In this document: positions 44,041 to 56,400 of the stretch, piece after piece | How the letters are laid out: every line of letters starts with the position of its first letter | How positions within the stretch are numbered: position 1 is the first letter of the stretch | From: Timema cristinae | Lineage: Eukaryota; Arthropoda; Insecta; Phasmatodea; Timematidae | Assembly (NCBI GenBank): GCA_039000515.1 | Contig: JBCFYV010001001.1 | Span: 7,433,033 to 7,497,032 of the forward strand | Direction of reading: 5' to 3' | Length of the DNA: 64,000 bases | The notes under the pieces: model-generated | Databases searched by the model: none | Seen by the model: the letters and a program-made list of their open reading frames with translations, nothing else | What the model was told of the DNA's origin: nothing | Position numbers and translations under genes: made by a program

Positions 44041-44880
44041 ACCTCAATCCATTAGAGAAGAAGCATATATTAATTATTAGTATTTACCAAAATTTGGGTT
44101 AGTTGAATTACTCTTCATCTTTTGATATTTGATTCACCAGATTATGCCAAAATATGGTGAATATTTTCACGATTAAATTTAAAATAATAATAATATATCT
44201 AATGTATGAAAGCAAGGGCGTGCGAAGCTTTGAAATGTTGAAGTCGAAGGTCACGTCTCCTTTACTTCAACTTCGACATCCACAATAAGCTTTGTATCTT
44301 CGAAACATTTTGAAGGAAGAAGAAAACCTCGATATATTATTGAAATATTTGGAGTATCTCACTAAATATGACCTAATAAAGTCATTTTTATGAGAGATAA
44401 CAAACAATATTTTAACGACTGATGATTAAATAACACCTGTATTGTAAGCATAGAAAAATTCAGATGTCAGCACAAAATAATATGGTGTACATTTTTATTT
44501 ACTTAGATGCACTTAAGGGGTGGTTTGAAAATTAAAATCAATTTTATGTGACAGTAACAAAACCCGTATATTTGACTTCGGCTTCAACTTTACTTTGCAT
44601 GTCTCAAGTTTCACCTTGCACTTAATGAGTAATCACGTACACCCCTAACTTGAATAAATATGTTAAGTATAATAAATGGATAGATTCGTTTTCCAACATA
44701 AATTATTTACAAAAAAATTTGAACTTAAATTTGGCTTCAGGAATATTTCATACAATTTGATTTTCTTTTTAAGTAGACTTAGCACGATCTTAGTTGAGTT
44801 ATATGATTACATTACTACCCTCTTTTAATATAGTTTGTTTTTAGTGCCCCTGAGATCCCCCCCCCCCAAAAAAAAAATCT
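44040..44880. other. intron 22 end, nothing recognised
   Basis: AT-rich. GAAGTCGAAGGTCACGTC and related CTTCAACTTCGACAT words near 44,240-44,280 form a weak inverted repeat. A C-run then A-run lies at 44,859-44,877. Confidence 0.4.
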
Positions 44881-44917
44881 CCACCTCTTTTCTAAACTCC
44901 AATAATTGTTTACATAG

Positions 44918-45062
44918 GTTCCCCAACAAGAGGTGAAAACCCCTAAATCGACGTACAATAACGTCGAACCCCCCAAACCTGAGGTGAAGTTCTCCGTTCC
45001 TCTGGTAGAGCCCCTTCCTCAACCAGACAAGATGGCGCTCCCTGAGGCGAGGAGAAACAGTG
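44918..45062 (+). CDS. axo: axotactin-like exon 23: cytoplasmic tail
   Basis: Acceptor tttacatag; donor AACAGTG|GTAAGC at 45063. Enters in phase 0, exits in phase 1. It encodes VPQQEVKTPKSTYNNVEPPK and a proline-rich stretch with PLVEPLPQPDKMALPEARR. It is low in hydrophobic residues and probably disordered. P-x-x-P runs could bind SH3-type partners (inference). Confidence 0.82.
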
Positions 45063-45599
45063 GTAAGCAGGTTATTAGAAGCTCTGTAACATCACCGCAA
45101 ACTGACACTTTTTTAAAAATGGTTTCTATAAGGGGTTAGTTAATCCTTGGCTAGTACCAAAGAATAGTGTCTATAATCATTACATTTTTCGATACTGTTT
45201 ATAAAAATAAAAGAACACAAGAATTTTAGTAATCATTTAAAACAAACACAATAACTATCGTTAGAAACAAAGCCCTGTTAAAGTATCGTGTGTTTTATAA
45301 TAGTCCAAAGGCGTAGAAAGTTAATTTATCTGGGGGGCAGGGGGGGACACTAGAAAATTTTACTATACCATAATCCACTAAAATGTTTTATACGTATATA
45401 CGGACCCCACCCCCCAGTTGGTCTATAAAATGTCATGGCAGTCTGTACCTCCCCCCCCCCCCCACATGTTTATACGCTCTTATAGACTGACCAAATATGT
45501 TGAGTGCGTACACATGCATATAGAACTAAAGTAATTAGTGTAATCTAATAGCAGAATAATCCCATGACAAGCACGCTTATAAATGTATTAGAATCATAC

Positions 45600-46034
45600 T
45601 CAGTGGCGTCTTAGAATTAATGCGTTGGAGGGCTTTTTAAAATGAAATAATCTTAATACTATATTATGTTTATAACACACAATTTTTTCTTGTAAAAGAA
45701 GCATTATAATACTTTATATTATTTGGACCGTTTATAAATGCAATTATTTTCTTAATTTAATTTAATATATTACTTCTATTCTTCATTGTTGGTAAGTGTA
45801 CCACCAGAAATCAGGGCTATACTTTGTGTTATTTAAGGTCATTCAATTGCCGAAAGAAATATAGAAATTGCGATCGACTTTTGGTGTTGAAAAAGCACCC
45901 TCATTTCTGCAAAGCCAAAACTAAATGTTGCCTGAATTTTGAACTACAATTTTTTTAATATTTGAGACACCTAACCTAAAACTCTTGGAGAGGCTTAAGT
46001 TATGCTTGGGGGAGGACTTATGGGACGCTACTGA
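45600..46034. mobile_element. MITE with CAGTGGCGTC ends
   Basis: Left CAGTGGCGTCTTAGAATTAA; right complement CAGTAGCGTCCCATAAGTCC. The interior is AT-rich and non-coding. The remainder of intron 23 up to 46,630 shows nothing recognised. Confidence 0.5.
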
Positions 46035-47169
46035 ATGTACTTATTATTTATTAGACTCATTTAACGAGCTCATATCAATTATGAATCTGAATATTTTTTG
46101 ATCATGTTTACTAAGCTTTTCCTTGTATATGATAAAAAAAATTAGTTTTTAAATTTAGTTTCAGAAAATTCCAAGCCGGATCTTAAAATAAGAGTTTAGC
46201 CATTCCTTTATACACCTTAGATAAATAATAAAACAATATTTTTTTTAAAGTAGTTTTAAAGGACGATATTGGAATTAAGAAGATAACAATGTTACACATT
46301 TTATTTTAATAATCCACAGATTCACTATAAAAGGTAAATTAACTTTTTCTTTAAATTTACTTCCCTTGAGAAATTTACAAACTTACAAGCTTAAGCTTTT
46401 TCAGCTGTGTATCATATGGGTTTTAGAATCTAGTGTGGCTAAAATCTGTGTTGTGTTCGCTTTTGTAATTAACAATAATTATATTATACCAAAGTGTGTG
46501 TTCATGCCAAGAAAATTATACTCATGACTTATTTATAAAACGTGTCAGTTTGTTTAAGCTATATTTTAGAATAATGTCAACGCTTTAGTAGAACTAATTA
46601 ATATTTTATAACAATGCACTCTACTAGACATATTTATAGCAAAGGGTCATACGATTGTTTTATTTTGGGAGGCTCAGAGGGATAGGTTCTTTCTGTGGAG
46701 GATGGGCGGTGGGGGCTGATGGTCAAGTCACCCCTTCCCCCTACCCCAAATAAAATAGAAATTAATAATTTTAGCACTGAATCTATTGGGAAGTCATTTA
46801 TTTTTGTTTTTAAACATTTATTGTGTTTGTAGGTGTTAATTGATTTTATAAACCTAAACACTGCCACTAGTTGATACATGAATAAATAAAAACAGATTAT
46901 TAATAATATTTTTGGGGAGAAATATAGGGGTATGAGATGGCCCCAATTCCTCACCCCTAGTTATTGCCCTGTTATAACTATTAGAATTGTTATAGAGTCA
47001 TTAGAAAAATACTAGTATATAAATGTATTTGTTACTAATGAAAACCTTTGTGACTCCATTGATAAAGAATTGTGCACAGCTTCATTAACAATATCAAGTT
47101 ATTTGCAAGGACCAGAACTTTTATTTTCCTATTATAAAATAAAATATAAAATTAGTTGGAATATTTAAT

Positions 47170-47183
47170 TAAATGGTATAGTT

Positions 47184-47224
<41 letters not shown>

Positions 47225-47265
47225 TGGTATAGTTTATATATATATATATATATAGTTTATATATA
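47170..47265. repeat. (TA)n microsatellites with duplicated flank
   Basis: Two TA runs, each next to TAAATGGTATAGTTTA, showing a small local duplication. 46,640-46,960 has G-rich and C-rich edges that might be MITE ends, but this is not supported further. Confidence 0.8.
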
Positions 47266-47429
47266 AAGTTAATTAGCTGATAAATAAATAAAGGTACTTG
47301 AACATTTAGTGGCTTGGTAATAATAAAATAAATATAATTTCTAAGTTTTAAACACTTTAATTTAATTGAAGGACGAAAGAGATCTAAAGAGTTTATATTT
47401 ATTATAACATTTTATAAATCGAATTCTAT

Positions 47430-47655
47430 ATTTTGACGGGTGTCGACCCAGAAAAGTGGTTATTGCAACGCCGACTGTCTATTACTTGGCCTATAGACGA
47501 AACCATTTCACCGTTAAGTCTAAAACTTGGTATCTAGGGTTTTCATATGGTTCCACCAGGGAGGTTTTGGAATTAGATATCCAACCCAACAAAATTAAGG
47601 GTAGTTTACTCAAGAGCAAAGGGAGAAAAATAAAAATCAGCTCTACAGATTTCGA
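47430..47655. repeat. decayed dispersed repeat
   Basis: Related to 14,520-14,700 (GAAACCATTTCACCGTTAAG, AAACTTGGTATCTAGGGTTT). The family is unknown. Confidence 0.4.
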
Positions 47656-47692
47656 TTAAAGTTCATATCTAGACACTTTACATTGAGACCAA

Positions 47693-47696
<4 letters not shown>

Positions 47697-47727
<31 letters not shown>

Positions 47728-48027
47728 GTAGTAGTAGTAGTAGTAGTAGTACCGCGTCTTACTACCCGTTCAGTCTATACGCACTTACGCTAATGTGTAA
47801 TGGTGGGGTGAGTGTGAGATGAAATGAAGGACCTACAGTTTAACGTGGAATCCGAACCACGGTGGAGGTCTGGCATTACACACATTCCCAAGTTGTGACT
47901 AATACATGTCTTGTCAGAGGTGAAGGAAGGGTTTGGTAATCAGATAAATCTGTGCCGGGACCGAGGATTGAACCCCGGATCCCCAGTGCAGATGTCCGAC
48001 ACCTTACCCCTAGGCCACCAGGTCACC
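47697..48027 (-). repeat. SINE family A copy
   Basis: Reverse copy with a (TTA)n(GTA)n tail of about 50 bases. The body contains the extra GTTGTGACTAATACATGTC segment also seen near 42,130 and 49,215, which marks a subfamily. The head is at the right end: TAGGCCACCAGGTCACC. Confidence 0.9.
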
Positions 48028-48029
48028 CT

Positions 48030-48530
48030 CACGAGGGAAATTATACATGATCGGCAATTTCCAAATGTTATCAATTTTTTTAACTACTTGAGATAGAAAA
48101 TAACATGTCATTGCAAAAATTAAGGAGTTTTAAAAATAATAACATTTTATCTTAAATATATTTTTATATAATACCAAACGTTTCTGAGTTTTAAGCAAAT
48201 ATATTTTTAATTAAGGTCTTTAAAATGGAAAATCGATTGGTTGGAAAATATGTTCTACTTTTCCCAATTTAGCTCTGTGTACAGTATATTATTTCCTTTA
48301 GGTTCTCTGCAACAATATCAATTGTTTTGTTTAACATATCTTACAAGTTTAAAGTAAATGTCTCCATTTTCATTTTAAAAAAAAGGAAAGAGAAAGTCTT
48401 TGTGCAGTGCACCATGTCAATTATTTAATATTATTTTGTATTCTTACTACTACAATTAATATAATAACAATATGTTATCATTTATAAAAGAAAACTAATC
48501 AAATAATTTCCATAATGGACTTGTGTCACT
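48030..48530. other. AT-rich end of intron 23, nothing recognised
   Basis: No element or gene signal; only AT-rich intronic sequence up to the exon 24 acceptor. Confidence 0.5.
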
Positions 48531-48537
48531 GTTGCAG

Positions 48538-48602
48538 TACCGACCAGTGAACAGGAATTAGAATGGGATCCGTTAGGGGAGAGCACGGAGCTGTTGGCAG
48601 AG
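48538..48602 (+). CDS. axo: axotactin-like exon 24: cytoplasmic tail, acidic
   Basis: Acceptor tcactgttgcag; donor GCAGAG|GTCAGT at 48603. Enters in phase 1, exits in phase 0. The 65-base exon encodes VPTSEQELEWDPLGESTELL then AE, an acidic stretch. It is accepted because its acceptor, donor and both phases fit exons 23 and 25 and no stop is present. Confidence 0.75.
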
Positions 48603-49012
48603 GTCAGTTCCAACTTTTAGTAACATTTCATACAACCATTTTAGGCTCACAAAATAAGCCTGAGCTTACGACCACATTGTACTCTAGAACTGAGAGAACC
48701 TGGTTCATCTCATATCCAGCGCCAGTCTTTACCATTATTAAACAATTAATATCTTGAAAACGTGCATTCTATTTTAATAAAATGTAGTATTATTTATATA
48801 TATTTTAAATGCGACGTGGGATAGAATAAGCGACCCAATCAAACATCCAAGCCATTTGGTTAGATTCTTGTGTTCATGTGGTAAAAGATTTACTCACAAA
48901 AGAGAACAAAAAAGAATGAGATAATACAAGTAAAAATTAAATATTTAAGAAAACGAAAGCTCTAACGTTCAATTAAAGTTCATATCTATACACTATCACT
49001 TTGAGAGCAGTT

Positions 49013-49314
49013 TTTATTAATATTATTATAATTATTATTAGGCCTATTATTAGGCCTATTATTAGGCCTATTATTAGCGCCGAGTCTTACTACCCGTTCG
49101 GGTTATACGCACTTAAGCTAATATGTAATGGTAGGGTGATTGTGAGATGAAATGTAGGACCTACAGTTTAACGTGGGATCCGAACCACGGTGGAGGCCTG
49201 GCATTCCACACATTCACAAGTTGTGATGAGTACAGGTCTTGTCAGAGGTGAAGGAAGAGTCTGGCAATCAGATAAATCTTTGCCGGGACCAAGGATTGAA
49301 CCTCGGACCCCGGA
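49013..49314 (-). repeat. SINE family A copy with a small tail minisatellite
   Basis: Reverse copy. Its tail includes TATTATTAGGCC repeated three times (49,030-49,075), an expansion of the (TTA)n tail. The head is partly lost after GATTGAACCTCGGACCCC. Confidence 0.88.
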
Positions 49315-49319
49315 AGGAA

Positions 49320-49960
49320 AGCTCTAACAAGTTGTAATGTTTAATAGTCAGTCGTATATTTTATTACTACACTTTGTTTTTGCAACAAATTGTATTGATT
49401 AATACTCATACAGTTTTGCTACAACAGATTATAATGTTCAATAGTCTTCCATCTTGGTTTTAGTTAATTATAATACTCAATAGTCATCCATTTTGTTCCA
49501 AATAGATATTAATTTTTAAGAGTGTCCTTTTTATTCCAAAAGATTACTAAGGCAGTAATTGTTTTAACACATTTTAATGCTAATAATCTTGTATTTTGTT
49601 TTAACATATATTGTAATATTAAACTTCTTTATTCTAATATATATTTATATGTTCATCCATTTTTGTTATAATGGATAGTAATATTTTGTAGTCCGCCATT
49701 TTTGTTTTAACGGATTTTTATATTTAGTTATTCTCGTTATAATAGCTATTATTTTTTAATATTATGCCATTTTTGTTCAAACAGATTGTAATATCTATTA
49801 GTTAGCCATTGTTGTTCTTACATATTGTAGTATTTAATATTCAACGTTATTTGTACCAACAGATTGAAATATCAGCCATTTTGGATCTATTAGTTTGTTA
49901 TGTGTAAACAGTCAGCCATGTTTGTGTCCAGCGCTTAATAGATCCACAACTTGCCGTGTC
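49320..49960. repeat. loose AT-rich quasi-repeat with GCCATTTTTGTT motifs
   Basis: Words such as GCCATTTTTGTT and ACAGATTGTAATAT recur every 40-70 bases with much divergence, as in an old decayed tandem array. No sharp unit was defined. Confidence 0.45.
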
Positions 49961-49968
49961 TGTTCTAG

Positions 49969-50037
49969 TCTGTGGAGGATCTGACATCCAGTATGCAGAA
50001 TGGTATTGACACAAATACTAACGTGACCATGAGACCG
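49969..50037 (+). CDS. axo: axotactin-like exon 25: cytoplasmic tail, branch point for two tails
   Basis: Acceptor gtctgttctag; donor AGACCG|GTAAGC at 50038, close to consensus. Phase 0 in and out, 69 bases. It encodes SVEDLTSSMQNGIDTNTNVT then MRP. The phase 0 exit matches exon 26 at 53,396 and equally the exon at 56,910, so either could follow. Confidence 0.78.
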
Positions 50038-52995
50038 GTAAGCACTCGACTAGGCCAGTTGGCGCCTTTGGGCAGTATAAGCGAAGTAACGCTTCATGAG
50101 CTACTATAAATCTGCGTTTTTACTCGCAGTGAAAACTTTCTATTGTTGCTTTGATTATATTTATAACCAAAGAAGAAAAGTATTTTACACTACCGTGGAT
50201 TTTGAGTCACGATCAAAAATAGTGGAAAATGCATTGAGAGAATTCTTAAAAATGTATTATATTTAATATTTCATATCTTAGTAGTTTAATTTGTTTGTTT
50301 CGATATATAAAAAATTTCAATTTTAATACTATTTTTAATATTAAAATAAACTTACTTTTTATTTTGTGAGGTATTCTAATTTATTAAATATAACGATTAG
50401 CACATTTTTGTAAAATAAAGTCACACTTTATTTTCACTATACATTTAGAGTAATGCTCAGAATTTTTAGTTAGTATGTGTTTTTTTTTTAGATTATTCTT
50501 ATGTGCATTATAAAACAATGGTTTCATAATTGCTAACAATGTTCCACTGAACAAACTGTTTAAATTTATAGTTTAACGTTTGTCTAAAAGCGTTACTATT
50601 CCCACCGGTAAAATGGAACATACAATTTTTTAAGGTGTAAAAGTACTTAAAGCAATGAACATATTTAACGTTGTATTTTATAATTATGTTGTTGTTAAAG
50701 AAGCGAAAACCAGTATTTGAATCAATTTGTTTTGTTTGTTGTCCATTTTATATAAAACGAGAAATCAAAAAGAGGGATAGAGCTGCTTAGATCGAAGACC
50801 GATTTACTACCCCCACCTCCATCTCACCACTGCAATCTCATATAAAAACCACACATATTCCATCCAAATGATCCGTACATTTTGAACTACAAACAGAAAA
50901 TATAATTTTGACCCCATATATGTAACACTTTAAAATTAAAAAATGTTTTAAAAAATGACATTCATAGCAACAAAATGACGGCTCACATAAGTGTATGTAT
51001 TATACTACTGTACTATATTTCATTTCCCCTTTCATAATGCTAACACCCTTTGGTTCACCTATGCTGGATCTATGTCGTTCATGATAGGAGGACTTGTTTA
51101 TAAATTCAATTTTAATTTCCTAAATATATATTAATATTTAAGTATGTGCAGCTTCTGACATCAAATAAAATGCAAGTAAAACTATAAAATTTAAAACAAT
51201 TTCCCTAATTTTTGTTTCTGTTTTTGTATAAAAATATATCATGGACAATATCCAAACAAACAATTAATTGTTATATATTGTCTTCATTTATGAGCTATTG
51301 ACCGTTTTCATAAAAATGTTAGTGACACTGAATATATTTTGTAATACTTGTGGATGATATTGTTTCTATTTACATTTTACATTTATTATTACCATTTAAA
51401 AATTATGTGAGTAATGTTATTTATTTATAATTGTTAAATTTATCACCTAATAGAAAATGATATACCAAAGCTTATTATGCTAAAACCAAATTAATATCTA
51501 AGGACCTTATAATTTATTACAAACTAATTTAGTATAGAATGATACAGTTTGGTAGTGTTAAAATTAACGTAGCAAATGTAGAAAAAATAATCTTGGCTAT
51601 TTACTAGCTTTTAACAATATCTATTGAAAATGTAGTAATCGAAATTTAAGTCAACTTTAGAAGATCAAATACTTAATTAAATTATTTGAAACCAAAGAAA
51701 TATCACTGCCTAAATATGTAATAGAAAAGTTAATAGTTTCTTGACTTCCTTTGATATGATGTGAACAAAATTAAAATATGTTATCCTATTTAGTCCTCAA
51801 AACTAATCTATATCCCCTCCAAAAAACTTGAGCACACTCCTACAATATAAAACTACATACTTTTAGTAAAATACTTTTCATAGACATATTTTTCTCAAAC
51901 CAAGTAGCCTTTTAAATACGGTTTTAACATTATTTCTAAACATTGGCTATTATAGCATAGCGTTTTAAAAGCATACTTAGTTTTATGAAGGTTAAGTAAA
52001 TTTTTTAATAAAATCATAACACAATATAAATTGTACTAATTAAAGTAGTTTGTTTTGTATATATAAGTATTATAGCTACTTTGATGTAAACACACTTTAT
52101 TTTTTATGATTTTCAGGTTTACCTTAAATTACAAATTTAGCCTAGAAAATATGTTTCTTTTCATGTACACATATTACCTCAGTTATTTATCTATATCATA
52201 AAACTTCTTTAAACAGTGTCAATGATCATTTAATTTAGTTTCTTCATCAACAAATAATGTTTGGTTATTATTAAACCCCGTCTGTCAAACATTCCAATAA
52301 GTTCATCCCTAGTAAAATCTGTATTGAAACAAAAACAAGTTTAATTATTGCTTATATAAATTTCATATCTAATTATTCAGGAAAACTATCAGATGAATAT
52401 TAAAACAGTTCTTAAATAGTAGCAAAAAAAATAGACAAAAACAAAGATAATTGGAGACTATTTAGATATAACGATTCATGTCATAAACTCAGAGGAAATA
52501 TTGTTTAAAACATACGTAGTTTATTACTTTGTAATATTATAATATATGTAAAAGTAATGTAGTGTTAGGCTGCATTTAAAAATAGCAAAATTAAATAATT
52601 ATTCTGTCAAACTATAATCCTGTAGCAATTTTTTTTATGTCTAGAATATTGTGATATCACATTAAGTGGTCTTCAACATTTTTCAATCATGTTGAAGCAA
52701 AACATATCACATTCAGTTTTTCTTATTTAATTACTCTTTTTAAAATTATATGGTGAAGGCTTGATTATTCAAGTAATTTAGTTGGTGCACAAAACATATT
52801 CTAGATTTCAATATTTTAACTTAAATAAGATCGGCAATTATTCATCACTCACTATCCACATTATTTCTACAAAGATTGTTAGGCTATATGTAGCAATATT
52901 GTGTTTTACAAATTAAATCATATTTATTTTTAATAAACACAATGGAACAATATAAAAACATGTCAAATATGTAAATGTATTCAACTTATCATTAC
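50038..52995. other. AT-rich intron 25, nothing recognised
   Basis: About 3 kb of AT-rich intron without SINE, transposon ends or exon-like composition that I could see. Confidence 0.55.
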
Positions 52996-52996
52996 A

Positions 52997-53278
52997 TTCA
53001 GGGTTGTACCTAAATGGAATGTTTTGGTGTCCCAAATCCCCCTAACTCACAAAAATATTATTAACAATGCATTTTTTTAAATGTTTCAATTCAGGCCTAT
53101 GTTAACAGATCATTGGAGTTTAAAAAAAAATCAAAACATCTACAAACAATTTTTTTTTTTAATTTTGGATGAGAGATTTAATGTTAAGCAATATTTTTTG
53201 TCTTTTTTGGGGGGGGAATTTTCCAAGACCACTCTCTCCGACACCTACTCAAAATAAATTTCTGGGTACATCCCTGAA
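52997..53278. mobile_element. short MITE with ATTCAGGG-TGTACC ends
   Basis: Left ATTCAGGGTTGTACCTAAAT; right complement ATTCAGGGATGTACCCAGAA. The ~280-base interior has no coding potential. It lies about 120 bases upstream of exon 26. Confidence 0.65.
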
Positions 53279-53395
53279 TATATTCCTTAATTGTTTGGTG
53301 TGCATATAATGTAAATTTTAATTATATTAATGGTGTCATTTTTATTCATATATTGGTGAGAAATGTGGGGGTAAAAATATCTGCTAAAATTGCAG

Positions 53396-53482
53396 GTATT
53401 GAGTAAAAAGCCCTCGTCAGGTCTACCTTACAGTATAGATGAGCTAGGAAGTATTGAGTTTACAACCACGCCATACGCCTGA
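53396..53482 (+). CDS. axo: axotactin-like exon 26: last coding exon, C-terminus
   Basis: Acceptor taaaattgcag; the reading frame ends at TGA 53480-53482. Phase 0 entry. It encodes 28 residues, VLSKKPSSGLPYSIDELG then SIEFTTTPYA. The ending does not look like the EYYV-type PDZ ligands of classical neurexins. With this exon, the whole assembly plus four restored bases is exactly divisible by three. Confidence 0.82.
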   Translation, partial: VLSKKPSSGLPYSIDELGSIEFTTTPYA

Positions 53483-53844
53483 ACCAAGAAGTCGAAAAAA
53501 TTAAGGTGACCAAAAGTACATGCATGAACGAGCATGGGTGATGTATTTCATGCACAGTGTTTTTTTTATTTTTAAAAAATGCACATGCTTGGTTTCGTGA
53601 ATAGCCCACCGCCATTGAATGTATATATCGCTATAAGGGATCTAAACGGATACATATTTTTATTGCTTGCACGGCTCATACGCATGTGTAGCACTGTTTT
53701 AAAATACATAATTTAATATTCTAAAAAAAAAAGGTTGGCATGTATCGATCATAAATACAATTATGTATAGTCTTAACACTCCGATAACATTTACTAAATA
53801 TACGCGATGAAAGAGAGAAAAATACTAATCATATTAGTTATAAT

Positions 53845-53850
53845 AATAAA
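53845..53850 (+). promoter_or_regulatory. candidate poly(A) signal for the exon 26 transcript
   Basis: The first AATAAA seen downstream of the exon 26 stop, about 365 bases after it. In such AT-rich DNA the hexamer occurs often by chance, so this is only a candidate. Confidence 0.3.
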
Positions 53851-54232
53851 CGAAACATTTTTAACAAGTAAGAAAGTAAAAAAAAAAAAATCAAACTACC
53901 AAACACAATATGGCTTTCAAAATTCAAAGAACACAATTGCTACTTTACAGTGCCGTCAGCGCATTATCATTTTTTATTGGTAGTGTACAGTTAAATTTCA
54001 TATTGTATTTGATCATTTTAATTTTTTTTAATTCCTATTTCAAATACAATATTTGCAAACATTTATTTTTAATTTTGAAACTATTCAAAACATTTCTCGG
54101 TAAATTAATCATAAGCTAATTTATTTTCCCCTGCAATAAAATGATCTTAAATAGCATGGTTGTTTTCACGGTGGAACATTGTATTGTTAACATAAAATAA
54201 TAATATAATAATAATAATAAAAATAAACAATA

Positions 54233-54440
54233 CTTAGCACCGGGTCTTACTACCCGTTTGGGTTATATGCTTAAGTACTAATTACGCTATGGGCTAGGAA
54301 TTTGGAGGGTTGTATATAGAGGAAGTGAACCAGTATTTTGGTGGAAGGAGAGTGGAAACCCATTTAGGAAAAAACCCTCCCAGTGGTCTAGCTCAACACG
54401 AAGCCAGTGCGTTATCTAACTACGCCACCGAGGTGGGTCA
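54233..54440 (-). repeat. SINE family B copy
   Basis: Reverse copy: GCACCGGGTCTTACTACCCG on the left, GGAAGGAGAGTGGAAACCCA body, and CTAACTACGCCACCGAGG head on the right. 53,483-54,230 otherwise holds only the 3' UTR and AT-rich DNA. Confidence 0.75.
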
Positions 54441-55985
54441 TTGCATTGTTAACACATTTACTCTAGTATTCAAAATTGTATCAAATCTTTAATTTTCGTT
54501 ATAATTAATCTCTAGTAAGTTAAAATAAAATATAAACATATTATCTAATAATTTGTGGTTTTGGATCACTTTTCATATAAATTATATTTCTTTAAGGAAA
54601 ACCACTTTTCGCTATTCTCGTTATGTTGAAGCTATTTCCTGTACTCTCATTTAAATCTGAACGATGCTTTTAATTTATTGAAATTATATTGTATACGGAT
54701 AACTTTCTGGACACGTCTCTCCTTTTTTTTAATCTGCCAATAACAGGCCACTAAGCCCCGTCTATATACTTCGTTTCCGTAACCAATATAAGAGAATAGA
54801 GAGGTAGCCCGCCACTTAGAGGAATTTGATGAAGTCATTGCTTACGTAACCCAGTACACAGACGTTATAGTTTAGTACTAAAATAGTCATACATACAATA
54901 TTTTTCTAAATAATTAGAGTAATGACGCTAATTGGATATTGTTGTAGATTATAAAGGTTTATTTATTATTTAAAGTTAAAAAATGTTACATGATCTTTAA
55001 CCATTTAGGTTGTCTTCCATATAACTTTTGGTGTATGTAAAACGCTGGCTTGTGTACTGAGTGATTTTATAAGCTCAAATTTGATATATTTCTCCGTCTG
55101 GCACTAGCGTCTATTTTTTTTTTAATTGTCCATAGCTGTAAATTTAGTAGTTCGTAAGAGGAGATCGACTCTACAGTAAAATATTTTTCTGAAAAAAAAA
55201 CAACTCCCGATCCGTAGTTTGTAGCACTCCGTAAAAGTTGGAGTAAACTTTAACCTTCTTAATGACTCTCGCTATGGACGGCTACGTAAAACCAACCACA
55301 GGAAGACAAATGGATTAAAATGGACGCGATAGTAGAAGTATAGTAAAGGAAACGGTCGCCATTCACTAAACATTTCTTACTTTTCTTACTTTTATTTATC
55401 TACATTTAATACAATTCCTAAAAAACTTCTTTAGATTAAGACCATTGTTATTTTAACTACAAATATTAAACCAAAAATAAGATTATAATGTAAATTGGAT
55501 TTATCTATTTTGCTGGAATTGTTTTATTTCAGTGAGTTTAATTCAACAAAGTATTATATTTTCTTATTGGTCGACACGATATCACGTGTTTAACGTGTAT
55601 ATTGCAAAATCGTCTTCATTATTAATATATATATTTTTTTAGCATAAAAAGGACTATACCTTTCAACAGCAAAAATAAACTTCATAGATAAAACATAACT
55701 GATCTTTTTAAACTCTTAGGGAATGGGAAGAGTCTTTGTGGTTTTTCAGGAGTAGTTTCTTTCAGATTTCCTCTGGCAGATTGGTGAAGTTTGTGAAACA
55801 AAACTGGTTGACAACGAGTGCCATCCCTTCACTTGTGAACAATAATCCTAAGATTGTGGGTTGTCTATATTGGATCAAGGGCTCAGAGAGCATAACTAAC
55901 AACTCACAATATAGGCCTAAATTTCCTACTTGATTTATATGTCACTAGGAACTAGAAAGTTAATCGCCGCATGACAAATTACACA
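54440..55985. other. AT-rich region, nothing recognised
   Basis: No exon with supported splice sites and no clear element. CTCTCATTTAAATCTG and nearby sequence may be degraded repeat, but the family could not be named. Confidence 0.45.
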
Positions 55986-55989
55986 ACCT

Positions 55990-56400
55990 ATCCCAATCTT
56001 GAGCTAGTTATATCCATTCTAACTCATTACTCTATATCCCTCTCTTGAGCTAGTTCTATTCAGTCCACCTCATTACACCCTATATCTTGAGCTAGTTCTA
56101 TTCAGTCTAACTCATTACTACCATATCCTATCTGAGCTAGTTCTATTCAGTCCACCTATTACACCCTATTCATATTAAGCTAGTACTATTCCAGTCTACT
56201 CATTGCACCATATCCTATCTGGAGCTAGTTCTATCCAGTCCACCTCATTACACCCTATTCCAATCTTAGCTAGTTTTTATCCAGTCCGCTTCATTAACCT
56301 ATTCCCTATCTTGAGCTAGTTCTATCCAGTCTACCTCATTACATTATATCCCTATCTATAGCTAGTTCTATCCAGTTCACCTCATTACACCCTATCTCTT
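55990..56400. repeat. minisatellite, 42-47 bp unit, about nine copies
   Basis: The unit is GAGCTAGTTCTATCCAGTCC, ACCTCATTACACCCTATC, then CTATCTT, diverged between copies (starts at 56001, 56047, 56089 and on). It abuts the reverse-transcriptase remnant at 56,400. Confidence 0.88.

Larger units (their letters stand above)
555..53482 (+). other. axo: axotactin-like neurexin/Caspr-superfamily gene (5' partial, 26 exons)
   Basis: Spliced gene assembled by hand from GT/AG boundaries and phase matching. The product in the window is about 1,550 residues. Domain order with approximate window residue numbers: EGF 1-39, LamG 40-200, LamG 235-400, EGF 405-437, fibrinogen-like 440-640, LamG 641-815, EGF 820-855, LamG 860-1064, EGF 1070-1112, LamG 1114-1300, transmembrane helix 1364-1382, cytoplasmic tail 1384-1550. 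The LamG/EGF/fibrinogen-like order is that of neurexin IV, Caspr and axotactin, glia-neuron adhesion proteins. The extra EGF-LamG pair before the membrane and the lack of a recognisable neurexin IV band-4.1-binding tail favour axotactin. Neurexin IV-like remains possible. Four single-base losses in homopolymers interrupt the frame. The signal peptide and N-terminus are outside the window. Confidence 0.75.

Noticed and set aside
9201..49314. tRNA genes at the A/B-box matches
   Set aside because: The heads continue into a constant SINE body and (TAA)n tail, occur in many copies, and the arms do not give an intact cloverleaf.
53420..53430. Internal donor in exon 26 that might link it to the 56,910 exon
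   Set aside because: The only GT sites there are weak and leave in phase 1, which does not match the phase 0 entry of that exon.
555..53482. Identity as neurexin IV or classical neurexin
   Set aside because: Domain order is close, but the additional EGF-LamG pair before the membrane and a different tail fit axotactin better. Kept as an alternative, since no search could be run.
53910..54119. Small hydrophobic frame after the axo stop
   Set aside because: AT-rich composition alone gives Phe/Ile/Leu-rich frames; there is no supporting signal.
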